Positions 7,185 through 16,599 of a stretch of DNA of 64,000 nucleotides are shown piece by piece (the first letter of the stretch is position 1; each line of letters begins with the position of its first letter). The notes beneath the pieces are model-generated. The model was given only the letters and a program-made list of their open reading frames with translations. It searched no databases and was not told the DNA's origin. The stretch covers positions 3,947,405 to 4,011,404 of the forward strand of contig OX638330.1 of assembly GCA_951812725.1 (NCBI GenBank), given 5' to 3'. Position numbers and translations under genes: made by a program. This stretch comes from an uncultured Caldilineaceae bacterium (GTDB lineage Bacteria; Chloroflexota; Anaerolineae; Caldilineales; Caldilineaceae).

Positions 7185-9185
7185 TTATGGATCATGAGGC
7201 TGCAATATCCCTTTCTCAAAAGTGTAGGGCCCGGTCTGCACCTGTTCGGCAACATGGTCGCCCTGGGCAATTGGGATGCGGCGACCGGTATCAAGCCGAT
7301 ACAGGCCTGTCAGCAGATGATACTCGCCATCGGCGATGTCGGATGGAATCGGAAGCATATAGTAGTTCAGAATCAGATCACCATCTCGCCACTGTGTTGG
7401 CGGGTGTCCGAGGCCATCGACTTGCGTCATCTTATCGCCTGCGCCATTTACCAGATGATTGAAAACGCTCAGTTGATCAGGCAATTCGGCCGGCCGCTGG
7501 TGAACTTGCCAGCAGTTGACAATTACAACGTCTCCACCGTCGGTGGGATGCAGATGCGTTCCAGCCAGCGTTACATTCTCATCAAAGGTCAGGGCCGTCA
7601 ATGGCTTTTGCTGACAGATTTCAAGCACGTTTTTGAAGGGCAGTTGATATACCAACAGCCTTCCGGTGTCTCCTTCAATTGAAAGATTTGGAACTTTATG
7701 GCGCGCCATATTGGAGTCGATTTCCTGCACAATTGGCTGATCTTCAGATCCAAGAATCAGAATTGTAGGTTGCTGATTGACCACGACTGCCAGTGAACCG
7801 CGGGACAAGGAGCCGCGAACATGATGTTGCGGCCGCAAGGTATATCGTAGCGTTGTGGATAAACCACGAGAAAGGTTGACCATATAAACTTCGCCGGAAT
7901 TCTGAATGGAGCGAATCGCTTCGGCAATCGACTTGACTCGAGCCACCGTCATTCCTTCGCTTTGACTGGAATGTCGCAGGTATGTAGCATGGTCGAACAG
8001 TTGCACGGAGGACTGGAGGAGTAGCCAGATCGTGATGACGGCCCAACATCCAAAGTGTGCCAGCCTGCCTCGAGAACCTAGCTTACGAACCAGAGTAGAT
8101 ACGTCATTGAGAAGTATACCAACCGCTATAAACGAAGCAGGCCAGATTGTCAATAGGTAGTAGATATACAGCTGCCCAGCAGGGCGGTACATAAACATTA
8201 AAGGCGCGGAAATCGATGCAAGTCCGATCACCATTCTACGCCATCGATAGTCGTCCGAGCGGCGGGTCTTGAAGTAGAAAACGAACAGATAGATGACTGC
8301 GGCTGCAGTCAACACTGACATGACTTGAATACTCAGGAATTGCACAACAGGATTTTCGTGGAGTCGGTGTTGAATTGAAGAGGCTTCGGCGTTGCCAAGA
8401 TATGCCCTTTCTCCGTCTCCCATGACTAGCTCTTGCATCAGAGACCAGGATTTCAGTTCGAATAGACCTTCCGACAGAACGGCAGGCATTCTGGTCCAAC
8501 TCTCGCCCGTTTCACTGAACATGACTGGAGAAAAGGCGGCCAGGAAAAGCAGCCCACCGACAATGAGTTGCCGTACGTTGCTGCGGTTGATACCGGTAAC
8601 AAGAGAGATGGCAACAACTGGCAGAAGTGCGGCGGCGGAGAAATGGATCTGGATGCCGATTGCCCATACTGGCATGGCAAGTGCGCCCCACCACGGACGC
8701 CGGCCTCTCTGGTACAGCAGTAGGCAGGTCAATAGCGCAACCGTAAAGATGGACAGGACATTTTGGGCCCAAATTTTGCGCGAAAAGATCACCGCCCATG
8801 GATTCAAAGCGTACAGAGTTGTCGCGATGATTGCGGGGCCCAGACCGAACCATCGTCGTGCGACGACGTAGCACGCGCCCACTGCAAATGTATTGATTAG
8901 GGCGACGAATCCCGTTACCCAGTGCGGGTCCGAATTGAACAGCAGTGGAATCGTAAGCAGATAGGGGAATGCAGACGAATTAAAGATGCCAACTGAGGAG
9001 GGAAGACCTTTGGCAGTAAACGGGTCGATTTCCAGAATGTCCGCTGCCAGCTCCAGAGCATAACCTTCGTCAAAACTGAAACCGGCATTTTCGAGACCGG
9101 AAATGCGCAAATATCCGGCCAGCGCCATGAAAGACACGACCAGGACGAGATCGAGAAGAGTGGAGTGGGGGATCTTTCGCGTCAT
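7185..9185 (-). CDS. GT39/ArnT-like polyprenol-dependent glycosyltransferase, membrane protein
   Basis: A 666-residue integral membrane protein. The N-terminal TM helix (about 12-28) is followed by an extracytoplasmic loop with FDEGYALELA; an acidic residue in this first loop is the catalytic hallmark of GT-C glycosyltransferases (GT39 protein mannosyltransferase, GT83 ArnT). About ten further hydrophobic segments extend to about residue 390, then a soluble domain of about 270 residues completes the protein. Such enzymes use polyprenyl-phosphate sugars to glycosylate protein or lipid on the outer face of the membrane. Acceptor and sugar are unknown. ATG 9185. Confidence 0.8.
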   Translation of the reverse strand: MTRKIPHSTLLDLVLVVSFMALAGYLRISGLENAGFSFDEGYALELAADILEIDPFTAKGLPSSVGIFNSSAFPYLLTIPLLFNSDPHWVTGFVALINTFAVGACYVVARRWFGLGPAIIATTLYALNPWAVIFSRKIWAQNVLSIFTVALLTCLLLYQRGRRPWWGALAMPVWAIGIQIHFSAAALLPVVAISLVTGINRSNVRQLIVGGLLFLAAFSPVMFSETGESWTRMPAVLSEGLFELKSWSLMQELVMGDGERAYLGNAEASSIQHRLHENPVVQFLSIQVMSVLTAAAVIYLFVFYFKTRRSDDYRWRRMVIGLASISAPLMFMYRPAGQLYIYYLLTIWPASFIAVGILLNDVSTLVRKLGSRGRLAHFGCWAVITIWLLLQSSVQLFDHATYLRHSSQSEGMTVARVKSIAEAIRSIQNSGEVYMVNLSRGLSTTLRYTLRPQHHVRGSLSRGSLAVVVNQQPTILILGSEDQPIVQEIDSNMARHKVPNLSIEGDTGRLLVYQLPFKNVLEICQQKPLTALTFDENVTLAGTHLHPTDGGDVVIVNCWQVHQRPAELPDQLSVFNHLVNGAGDKMTQVDGLGHPPTQWRDGDLILNYYMLPIPSDIADGEYHLLTGLYRLDTGRRIPIAQGDHVAEQVQTGPYTFEKGILQPHDP

Positions 9186-9375
9186 AAGCGTTATTTGGTC
9201 TGCCAGTACTGATACTGTCAGTTCAAATCAGGCCTGAATCAGACCACGAGTATATCTGTATAGAGGCAGCCGGCTGATCACTCTGCGAACCTGTTACCGA
9301 GCCGTTTCAGAGGTTCGTGGTTTTGCATTGAATTCTTTTGGAATACTGATTTGGCGGTTGTTGGTCGGGCGTCGG

Positions 9376-11622
9376 TCAGGCTGCGCCAGGATAGGGATAC
9401 TCATACCAGTCCAGCAGGCCCAGAGGAGCGGCAGCGCCGGCGTAGAGTATCAGGGATGTGTATTTGTCGGCGAAGATGCGTCCGCCGCCGACGCCGTCGA
9501 TGACTGCGCCGGAGGGATCGGCGAATTTGGGGCCGCCTTCTTTGCCTTCAAGGTTGGCCATCAACGCAGCGAAGGTGTTGGCCGCGACTTTCAGATAGCG
9601 CTCGTCGCCGCTGACGCGCCAGGCGTAGGTGAGCGCTTCGAGCGCATGGGGCGTAGGCGCGGTCCGCTGAAGGGACGGGAGTTCTTTGTAGTAGAAGACT
9701 CCATCGGGCCCGAGACAGTGTTCGATGAGATCATCCATCACTGACACAATCAGTTGCTTCACTCTTTCGTCGTCTTCGATGAGAAGATAGCGGGCAAAAG
9801 AGCAGACGGTCAGGGAGATCATGAAGGGCACGCGGGGCATGGTGTGGCTGGTATAAGGGGCGAGGAGCGCGCCATATTGGTCATGCCAGTCGAGGAACAT
9901 CTCGATCAGCCGCTGGGATTCGTCGCGCCAGCGCTGTTCGCCGGTTCCGAGCCAGAGTCCGACATAGGCGCGCAGGGCCCATCCCCCTTCACGCACGGAT
10001 GCCTCACCCAACTGACGCATTGATGGCAAGGCCATGTGGCGGAGAATATTTTCGCCGATTGAGTTGGCCGCGTCCAGGCTTTCCCTGCGACCGGTGAGGA
10101 AGTAGTAGTCCAGAAAGCCTTCGGACCACTCGTGGGACGGCGTGCATCTTCCGGTGGCGTGGTAGCGGGTGTGGATACGCAGGCCGCCATCGATCAGCGG
10201 GTCCGGATGGTGGTGACAGAAGTCTACGTCGAGCCAGTGTCGGGTGCTGACGAGGGCGGAATCGAGGGCGCGGCGCTGGCCGGTGAGGGCATAAAAGAGC
10301 GTGCAGGCGTGGGGGCGGTCATATTCGTTGTTGACCCAGACGTTTTCGCCGCCACCGCGGCCCTGATTGGTATAGCCGGAATCGGGCGCGTCGCCGAAAT
10401 GCATCATACCCAGCGCTTTGGGGCGTCCATCGTGCAGGTTATTGAGATCCGTGTAGAGGCGACGGGGCAGATTCTCGGGGAAATAGGTCTCGATCCAGGT
10501 GTTGTTGGCCCGGTACCAATCGACCGGCAGCGAAGGTCGATCCGGGAGTTGGAACTGCAGACTGCGCTGGCTCAGCTCGTCGAGGGGGGTATCGGGCGCG
10601 TGGAAGTGGAGTTGGATGCGGTGGGTCTTGGCCATGCCCTGCAGGATCGGGGCAGGCGTTTCTCCGGCGGGATAGAGCCAGCAGGCGATGCCTTGTGTGT
10701 GGCCGTGGAGTCTTTTGGGGAAGTTTTGGTGGGCCTGGTGGATGGAGAGGCAGAGTCCGCCCTGCTCGTCGCGCCAGTCGGTCCAGAAGTCGCCGTAATA
10801 GGAGTCGATAAAATGCTCGTTGGACTGATAGAGCATCGTATCGGTGTCCAGGGTCTGTGAAACTTCGCTGTCGCTCTGGCTGATGGCGGTTTTGTACCAG
10901 CCTTCGCCCAGAGCGAGTTGGGGCGCGTTGCCGGCTTGCTCGGCCGCAAAGTCCAGGCGGAGGCTTTGCAGTGTTACCTGCTCCTTATCCAGTGTGTGGA
11001 GGAACTGGTGCTCCACTTCTATGTAGGCTTTGCCGGCGTAGGCGGTGATGCGGCCGCGAAGCTCCAGGAATTCGGATCCGTCAGGTTGCAGGTGGCGGCC
11101 GCGTACGAGAATGACGGCACGGAGCGGGCCAGCCTCATCGATCTCCAGTTCGACCGCGCCGCTGCTGCTATCGGCGGCGGCAGCATCGGTCTCCATTGTG
11201 AAACCGGCGAATGGTTCGGGCCACGCCGGTCCCCCGGCGAGGACGACGTCCTGCACGGGGAGGAAGCCCTCTCGGGGCACGCGAAAACGCAGTGGACCGG
11301 TGTCGACCAGGATGCCGTCGGCGTCCTCTGTCACCTGCACCTGCTGCGACGGCTGCGGTGCTGGACCAGAAGCAGTGCGGAAGTTGAGCGTCTTGGACAG
11401 GTTGCCGGGAAGGTCCGGTTGGAGGTGGACGAGCAGCCACTTGACGCTGCCGTCGGACCAGTGGCCAAGGGCGCGCTGTTGAGATGGCAACGCTTCGCCG
11501 TCGTCCTCGATGACAAGTTGGGCAGCATCGGTCAGTTTGCCCTGTGCAAAGGGTATGCTGACAGTGACCGGCTCGGCGACGCGATCAAATTGGGAGAGTT
11601 TCTCGAAATGGAGGGTGCTCAC
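9376..11622 (-). CDS. Exo-rhamnogalacturonan lyase-like (PcRGLX-type) protein
   Basis: A 748-residue protein counted from GTG 11622, which has AAGGAG ten bases upstream. This start is preferred to the ATG 16 codons earlier, which lacks a ribosome site. The N-terminus (residues 1-90; motifs VTVSIPFAQG and GHWSDGSVKWLLV) matches the RIFT-barrel domain that opens PcRGLX-like exo-rhamnogalacturonan lyases, followed by a beta-rich middle. The C-terminal half is an (alpha/alpha) toroid with conserved WVNNEYDRPH, HTRYHATG and EWSEGFLDYYFLTG. The assignment is by recall of the family pattern. No signal peptide is visible, so it may act on imported oligosaccharides or a different uronate. Confidence 0.65.
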   Translation of the reverse strand: MSTLHFEKLSQFDRVAEPVTVSIPFAQGKLTDAAQLVIEDDGEALPSQQRALGHWSDGSVKWLLVHLQPDLPGNLSKTLNFRTASGPAPQPSQQVQVTEDADGILVDTGPLRFRVPREGFLPVQDVVLAGGPAWPEPFAGFTMETDAAAADSSSGAVELEIDEAGPLRAVILVRGRHLQPDGSEFLELRGRITAYAGKAYIEVEHQFLHTLDKEQVTLQSLRLDFAAEQAGNAPQLALGEGWYKTAISQSDSEVSQTLDTDTMLYQSNEHFIDSYYGDFWTDWRDEQGGLCLSIHQAHQNFPKRLHGHTQGIACWLYPAGETPAPILQGMAKTHRIQLHFHAPDTPLDELSQRSLQFQLPDRPSLPVDWYRANNTWIETYFPENLPRRLYTDLNNLHDGRPKALGMMHFGDAPDSGYTNQGRGGGENVWVNNEYDRPHACTLFYALTGQRRALDSALVSTRHWLDVDFCHHHPDPLIDGGLRIHTRYHATGRCTPSHEWSEGFLDYYFLTGRRESLDAANSIGENILRHMALPSMRQLGEASVREGGWALRAYVGLWLGTGEQRWRDESQRLIEMFLDWHDQYGALLAPYTSHTMPRVPFMISLTVCSFARYLLIEDDERVKQLIVSVMDDLIEHCLGPDGVFYYKELPSLQRTAPTPHALEALTYAWRVSGDERYLKVAANTFAALMANLEGKEGGPKFADPSGAVIDGVGGGRIFADKYTSLILYAGAAAPLGLLDWYEYPYPGAA

Positions 11623-11913
11623 GATGCTTGTTCTCCTTGTATGCGCGCTCAGGCAGCTATCTGCCCGCAAGAGTATCCGGCTTTTTCAGTTGCGGGCAGA
11701 CAGGTAGCGCAATTGTTCACGAACTCTTGACGAAATTCTGGGTACAGGGCTAGAGGTATAGGCGTGATCGTACCAGCAGTGTGATCTCATTGCAAGGTTG
11801 ACCACTTTGCGCTCCGGGCAGGTCGTTGGGAGTGGTTGGGGACTCGTGATAGAATGGCTACAGAACAGTTGTATTATGCGCGGGCGAGAGTTTGCGTTGC
11901 CAGAGGAGGGAAC

Positions 11914-12900
11914 ATGGAACCCGCAAGGCTGGCGTCAGACGTTCCTCAGTCGCAGAAAGATTCATCCCAATTGAACGGGTCTACCACATCCGATGCTGCT
12001 GCGCCACCAGACACGCAGGTGAATCCCTGGGCGCCAGATGACGGGCGTTATGTCACTTTGGAAGAGTACTGGGCCAAGTGGTACGAGAACCCCTACCCTG
12101 ACATTGATGTCAGTTATGAATGGAATAATGGCATATTGGAGGCAAAGCCTTTGGCAAACAAGCCTCAACTTGATCTTGGAAACTGGTTTCTCGACCTTTT
12201 GCGCCGCTACCTGGAAACACACGAGGTCGCCGAACTGATCAATATGGAGACCGGCTTTTTCATGACAATGGCAGACTCTCAGGAGCCGTCCGGGACGCGT
12301 AGAGCAGTTCGCAAACCGGACATTGGCATAATTCTGAATAGCAACCCTGTTTCTTGGGGACGAATTGACCAGCGCTCCTTTGCAGGCGTTTGCGACGCCG
12401 TCGTCGAGTTTCTTTCCGACTCCACACCGATAGAGGTGCGTCGGGACACGGAGGAGAAGACGAGAGATTACGCGCTGGCCGGGGTAAAGGAATATACCAT
12501 ACTCGATCCAAGCGGCGAGCACATGCACTTTTACCGCTTGACGCCTCAGGCACGATACGAGGAGATCCAGCCCGACGCAGAGGAATTGATCCACTCGGAA
12601 GTGCTGCCCGGTTTTCAGTTTCGGATTGGGGATCTGTGGAGGTTGCCGGGGCTGGCAAAGTTGGCTCTTGACGATGTGTATGCCGAGTATGTCATACCAG
12701 ACCTGAAGGTCGCCGTCAACAATGTCGAAGAGGCAAAGAAACAGATCGAAAAAGAAGCGAAGCGCGCCGATGCCGAATCGCAACGCGCCGATACCGAAGC
12801 GCAGCGCGCCGATGCCGAAAATACGGCTCGCCAGCAGTCAGAGACACGGGTGCAGGAATTGGAGGCGGAATTGGCTCGCCTGCGCCGACGCAGTTCCTGA
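11914..12900 (+). CDS. Uma2 family (DUF820) putative endonuclease with C-terminal coiled coil
   Basis: A 328-residue protein from ATG 11914, four bases after AGAGGAGGG; the longer frame upstream has no ribosome site. The middle (about 40-240) is a Uma2 PD-(D/E)XK-like fold: RKPDIGIIL, the DAVVEFLSDST strand, and the downstream EEKTRDYALAGVKEYTILDP, where D, E and K line the putative active site. The C-terminal 80 residues are a charged coiled coil with imperfect seven-residue repeats (QRADTEA, QRADAEN). Uma2 proteins are very numerous in Chloroflexota and Cyanobacteria; their biological role is unresolved. Confidence 0.85.
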   Translation: MEPARLASDVPQSQKDSSQLNGSTTSDAAAPPDTQVNPWAPDDGRYVTLEEYWAKWYENPYPDIDVSYEWNNGILEAKPLANKPQLDLGNWFLDLLRRYLETHEVAELINMETGFFMTMADSQEPSGTRRAVRKPDIGIILNSNPVSWGRIDQRSFAGVCDAVVEFLSDSTPIEVRRDTEEKTRDYALAGVKEYTILDPSGEHMHFYRLTPQARYEEIQPDAEELIHSEVLPGFQFRIGDLWRLPGLAKLALDDVYAEYVIPDLKVAVNNVEEAKKQIEKEAKRADAESQRADTEAQRADAENTARQQSETRVQELEAELARLRRRSS

Positions 12901-13154
12901 ACGCATCTCGAAGCAGAAAATCCCTGACCCAATGATGACTATTTTTCTTTGTCGGCTCGGTAGGAGCCTGGCGGCGCATGTTCAGGTTGCCAACTCCAGA
13001 ACCTGACGATCTTTTGTGTTGGCGCTGCAGAGGGATCCATTTCCGAAATATAGTTGCACAAAGAGGGACAATACCTCTTGCAGCTCTTCGAAAGAGCGGA
13101 GCTTGGGTCGTTCTGTCCCCCTCCATTCACCCTGTCATTCGAGGAGTAATCGAT

Positions 13155-14522
13155 ATGCCACCCAATATTCTCTTTCTGATGAGCGACGAGCACCGCGCTG
13201 ACATCACCGGCTACGAGGGCGATCAGGTCGTGCGTACGCCCACGCTGGACGGTTTAGCGGAGACGGGCGTGGTGTTCAGAAATGCTTATGCAGCTTCGCC
13301 AATCTGTATACCGGGCCGGCAGGCGATGATGTCGGGTCAATTTCCGCGCACGTGCGGCTGCGAAATCTTTGCCCAGGACCTTCCTGTGGGCCACATGACA
13401 TTTGCCCGCCGTTTCAGCCAGTACGCGTATCACACGGTGGCGGCAGGCAAGCTGCATCACACGGGGACGGACCAGATGCAGGGTTGGAGCCAGCGCATCG
13501 GGTCGGCGATGCAGGTGGGCCCGCATTTTGTCGCCGACCGGGACGAGGACTCGTTTGCGCGTCACACGAGAGGGCTGTCTTCGGTGAAGTGGAGCGACAC
13601 GAAGGAGGTGCTGCGTGCAGGCGTCGGCCATTCGCCGCACATCGTCCAGGACGAGTATGCATTGACAGGTGCGCTCGACTGCATTGAGCAGTACTTCACC
13701 GACCCGTACTACGACCGGCAGCAGCCGGACCGGCCTCTTCTGCTGAAACTGAGCCTGAATCAACCGCACTACCCGTACTTCACGAGTGAAGAGAAGTTCA
13801 CATACTATTTGAACCGGGTGGAGCCGTTTCTGGATGAGCAGGTGTTCGACCATCCTTTTCTGGGGCAGAAGCAGGTGCGGCCGGGCGTAGATGCCTCGTC
13901 GCGGGAGTTGCGTCGGGCCGTGGCCGGCTACTACGGTATGATCGAGAGAATGGACGAGATGTACGGCTCGCTGTTGCGCGCGTTGGAGCACGCGGGCCAG
14001 GATCTTGACGACTGGATCATCGTTTACACGAGCGACCACGGCGAGATGCTGGGCGAGCACGGTATCTGGGAAAAGCAGAAGTTTTTTGAGGCGAGCGCGC
14101 GCGTGCCGCTGATCATCCGCTGGCCCAAATCATTTGGCGGGGGCAGGGTGGTTGAGGAAAACGTCAACCTGTGCGATCTGTTCGCCACGCTGTGCGATCT
14201 GTGCGAGATCCCGAAACCGGAGGGGCTGGACAGCCGCAGTTTGGCGCCGCTTTTGCGCGGCGATGGGGGAGACTGGCGCAACGAAAGTGTCAGTCAGTTT
14301 GGGGCGCGCAATCTTATGATCAAAAGGGATGACCTTAAGTATCAATACTACGGCGAAGAGATGCCGGAGGTGCTGTTTGATCTGGAACGGGACCCGTCGG
14401 AGCGGCAGAATTTCATCGACGAGAGCCGGTATGCCGAGGTGCTGACCAAGTTCCGGCAGAGACGGTTCGAGTTGGGTTTCGGGCCCGGCGCGCAGGAAGG
14501 GTATGTGAATGCTGGGTATTGA
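13155..14522 (+). CDS. Type I sulfatase
   Basis: A 455-residue alkaline-phosphatase-superfamily sulfatase starting at ATG 13155 after GAGGAG. Metal-binding begins at PNILFLMSDEHR. The formylglycine site is C51 in the motif CIPGR (C-x-P-x-R), converted by a maturase not encoded here. Downstream motifs include YTSDHGEMLGEHG (metal site) and KQKFFEASARVPLIIRWP. The N-terminus shows no clear signal peptide, so it may act in the cytoplasm on imported sulfated sugars. It precedes the LOG-family gene by 101 bp on the same strand. A second sulfatase is at 33839. Confidence 0.92.
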   Translation: MPPNILFLMSDEHRADITGYEGDQVVRTPTLDGLAETGVVFRNAYAASPICIPGRQAMMSGQFPRTCGCEIFAQDLPVGHMTFARRFSQYAYHTVAAGKLHHTGTDQMQGWSQRIGSAMQVGPHFVADRDEDSFARHTRGLSSVKWSDTKEVLRAGVGHSPHIVQDEYALTGALDCIEQYFTDPYYDRQQPDRPLLLKLSLNQPHYPYFTSEEKFTYYLNRVEPFLDEQVFDHPFLGQKQVRPGVDASSRELRRAVAGYYGMIERMDEMYGSLLRALEHAGQDLDDWIIVYTSDHGEMLGEHGIWEKQKFFEASARVPLIIRWPKSFGGGRVVEENVNLCDLFATLCDLCEIPKPEGLDSRSLAPLLRGDGGDWRNESVSQFGARNLMIKRDDLKYQYYGEEMPEVLFDLERDPSERQNFIDESRYAEVLTKFRQRRFELGFGPGAQEGYVNAGY

Positions 14523-14623
14523 GGAAAACTGATGACCTGGTTCGGCACGGCCATTGTGCGCATCGTGCGCCCGGACGAGGAAAGGGATCTGCCGGCGCCG
14601 GGCCGCGATCGGGAGAGAATTTC

Positions 14624-15379
14624 ATGCTGAAAGGAAAGACACAAGACGAATGTATCCTCGACTCGCCGACCGGGGAGGGCGAGGAGTTTACTGACAGCGA
14701 CCCGTGGCGGGTGTTTCGAATTATGGGAGAATTTGTCGAGGGCTTCGACACGCTGGCAGGGCTGGGCGCGGCGATCTCGATCTTCGGGTCGGCGCGTACG
14801 GAGGGGGACGATCCCAACTACACGGCGGCTGTCGAGACGGCGCGCCTGTTGGTGGATTCCGGGCTGTCAGTCATAACGGGCGGTGGGCCGGGCATCATGG
14901 AGGCAGGCAATCGCGGCGCGCAACAGGAGAACGGCACATCGGTCGGCCTGGGTATCGAGCTTCCTTTCGAACAGGGGTTGAACGAATACGTCGACGTGGG
15001 CATCGAGTTCCGCTACTTCTTTGTGCGCAAGTTGAATTTCGTCAAGTACTCGCAGGGATTTGTCATCTTCCCCGGCGGGTTTGGTACGCTGGACGAGCTG
15101 TTTGAGGCGTTGACGCTGATTCAGACAGGCAAGATCAGGCAGTTTCCGGTTGTCCTCTATAACTCGGACTATTGGGGCGGACTGCTGGACTGGCTGCGCG
15201 GCACGATGTTGGCGGCGGGGAATATTTCCTCCCCTGACATCGAACTGATGCGGCTGGCGGATTCGCCGGAGGAGGTCCACGAGTTGATCTTGCAGGGCCT
15301 GTCGAGGCAGGCCAGCTGGTGCGAGAAGTCGGCAGCGGCCGCGCGTGCGGCCACGCGACTGGCTCTGAAAGTGAGATGA
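14624..15379 (+). CDS. LOG family (TIGR00730-like) nucleotide hydrolase
   Basis: A 251-residue Rossmann-fold protein from ATG 14624. It has GGGPGIMEAGNRGA (86-99) and the diagnostic PGGFGTLDELFE (150-161), the PGGxGTxxE motif of cytokinin-activating LOG phosphoribohydrolases and of PpnN-like nucleosidases. These enzymes split ribose-5-phosphate from purine nucleoside monophosphates. In bacteria the role is mostly nucleotide turnover. The older label lysine decarboxylase is a misnomer. The gene is followed after 3 bp by the HEAT/zinc-ribbon gene, suggesting an operon. Confidence 0.88.
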   Translation: MLKGKTQDECILDSPTGEGEEFTDSDPWRVFRIMGEFVEGFDTLAGLGAAISIFGSARTEGDDPNYTAAVETARLLVDSGLSVITGGGPGIMEAGNRGAQQENGTSVGLGIELPFEQGLNEYVDVGIEFRYFFVRKLNFVKYSQGFVIFPGGFGTLDELFEALTLIQTGKIRQFPVVLYNSDYWGGLLDWLRGTMLAAGNISSPDIELMRLADSPEEVHELILQGLSRQASWCEKSAAAARAATRLALKVR

Positions 15380-15382
15380 TAG

Positions 15383-15931
15383 GTGGCGCGCAGACGGAAG
15401 GGGCTTAACCGGCATCAGAAGGCGGCGTTCAGAGGCGGTGAACACCGGGTGCGAGGGGAGACGATCGACCTCCTGATCGAGATGGCGGCCAGTACGGACG
15501 CGGACGAACGACTTCATGCCGCCGAGAATTTGTGTCCCTGCCACGTGCGCAGGCGGGTTGAAGCTGCATGGGAGGCGCTATACCGGCTGATGCAGGATCC
15601 TGAGGTGCGGGTGCGGCGGGCGGCGTGGCATACATTGGAGGACGGCGGCTGCCCGAACGACCCGGCGCTTCTGCCAATCTTCGAGCGGGCGGTTGCCAAC
15701 GAGACGGATAGCCAGGTGCGGCGCTGGGTGGAACGGTTTGCGGCGCCGGCTCTGTTGGAGCGCGACCAACAGGACTCGCTGCGGGAGGCCTACACGCCTT
15801 TCCAGGCGTTGGGCCGGTGCGACTTTTGCGGCGGGAAGGGTTGCAGAGTGCGTACCGAATACGAGACGGAACTCAGCGGTAGCGGCGGTTCTACGCGTTT
15901 CGCCCAGATTTGCCAGCGGTGCGATGGATAG
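15383..15931 (+). CDS. HEAT-repeat protein with C-terminal cysteine motif
   Basis: A 182-residue basic protein starting with GTG 15383, three bases after the preceding stop. Residues 25-125 contain about three HEAT-like helical pairs (for example ADERLHAAENLCPC and DPEVRVRRAAWHTLEDGG). The C-terminus carries CDFCGGKGC and CQRC, two cysteine pairs about 35 residues apart, suggesting a zinc ribbon. HEAT proteins mediate protein contacts; the tail may bind nucleic acid. The close spacing with the LOG gene suggests co-expression. No precise function can be assigned. Confidence 0.7.
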   Translation: MARRRKGLNRHQKAAFRGGEHRVRGETIDLLIEMAASTDADERLHAAENLCPCHVRRRVEAAWEALYRLMQDPEVRVRRAAWHTLEDGGCPNDPALLPIFERAVANETDSQVRRWVERFAAPALLERDQQDSLREAYTPFQALGRCDFCGGKGCRVRTEYETELSGSGGSTRFAQICQRCDG

Positions 15932-15981
15932 TTGTCATAACTTTCCGCCGACATTGGGACGCGGCGGCGCATTTACCAGCC

Positions 15982-16331
15982 TTACTCTCTTGCCAGAAGT
16001 GTCCCGACTCGCTCCAAAACTGCATCAAGCAGCTCCACTGGCAGAGCAGAAATCAAGGTTGCACTTCTCGCCTTTCAGTCCATGCTCGTGACCTGATCTG
16101 CGAGAATCACCCCTGTCACCTCCACCCTATAGAAATTGCAACTTCAAAGGGATATTCTTTGACCTGATTGGTAATCGGACGGAGAATGGCCAGTCGTGTT
16201 TTGCCGTTATAGGATTCCGGTGAGAGTAAGATGGCGGGGCGAGCCCCCGCCTGTTCATGTGCCGTCTGAAGGGTAAAATCAGTCCAACTTGCATCACCGC
16301 GCTATGGGACGTAATCGGGCTTTGCCGTCAT
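15982..16331 (-). pseudogene. mazF: MazF-type endoribonuclease toxin, degenerate
   Basis: Minus-strand MazF remnant starting at ATG 16331-16329, which overlaps the mazE stop (ATGA). Family signatures are clear: TAHEQAGARPAILLSPESY, then LAILRPITNQVKEYPFEVAI, then VTGVILADQV. Three lesions are visible: a TAG at codon 10 (16304-16302) in the RGD loop, a frameshift after the PFEVAI segment near 16131, and a TGA where the family usually has the Trp of DW. The remnant then runs to TAA at 15984-15982. No active toxin can be made. The antitoxin upstream remains open. Confidence 0.85.
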
Positions 16332-16567
16332 CCTTCACTGCCCACCGCAGGGCCGGAGTCCACTTCGGCGTGCAAATTATGCTCGGTCACCTGGGCAAGG
16401 AGATCATCTAAGTTCAGAGAGGATGGCTTCACTGGGGCAATGACTAACTCATCATCGCGCAGCGATAGTCTGACCGCTGAATTAGCTTCGAGTCCAAGCT
16501 GGGTTGCAACAGGCTTAGGGATGCGCAGGGCCAAACTGTTGCCCCATTTCTGCACGCGAGATTCCAT
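16328..16567 (-). CDS. mazE: MazE/AbrB-type antitoxin
   Basis: A 79-residue antitoxin. The N-terminal 50 residues form an AbrB/SpoVT swapped-hairpin DNA-binding domain (VQKWGNSLALRIPKPVATQLGL), followed by an acidic disordered tail that in MazE wraps the toxin. It overlaps the mazF remnant by four bases (ATGA), the usual translational coupling. The start ATG 16567 lies 32 bp from a MITE (16600-16889), so the element sits in the operon leader or promoter. The antitoxin frame is intact although the toxin is dead. Confidence 0.88.
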   Translation of the reverse strand: MESRVQKWGNSLALRIPKPVATQLGLEANSAVRLSLRDDELVIAPVKPSSLNLDDLLAQVTEHNLHAEVDSGPAVGSEG

Positions 16568-16599
16568 ATTTCCTATTCTCCAGAGCTAATTGCTCAGTG

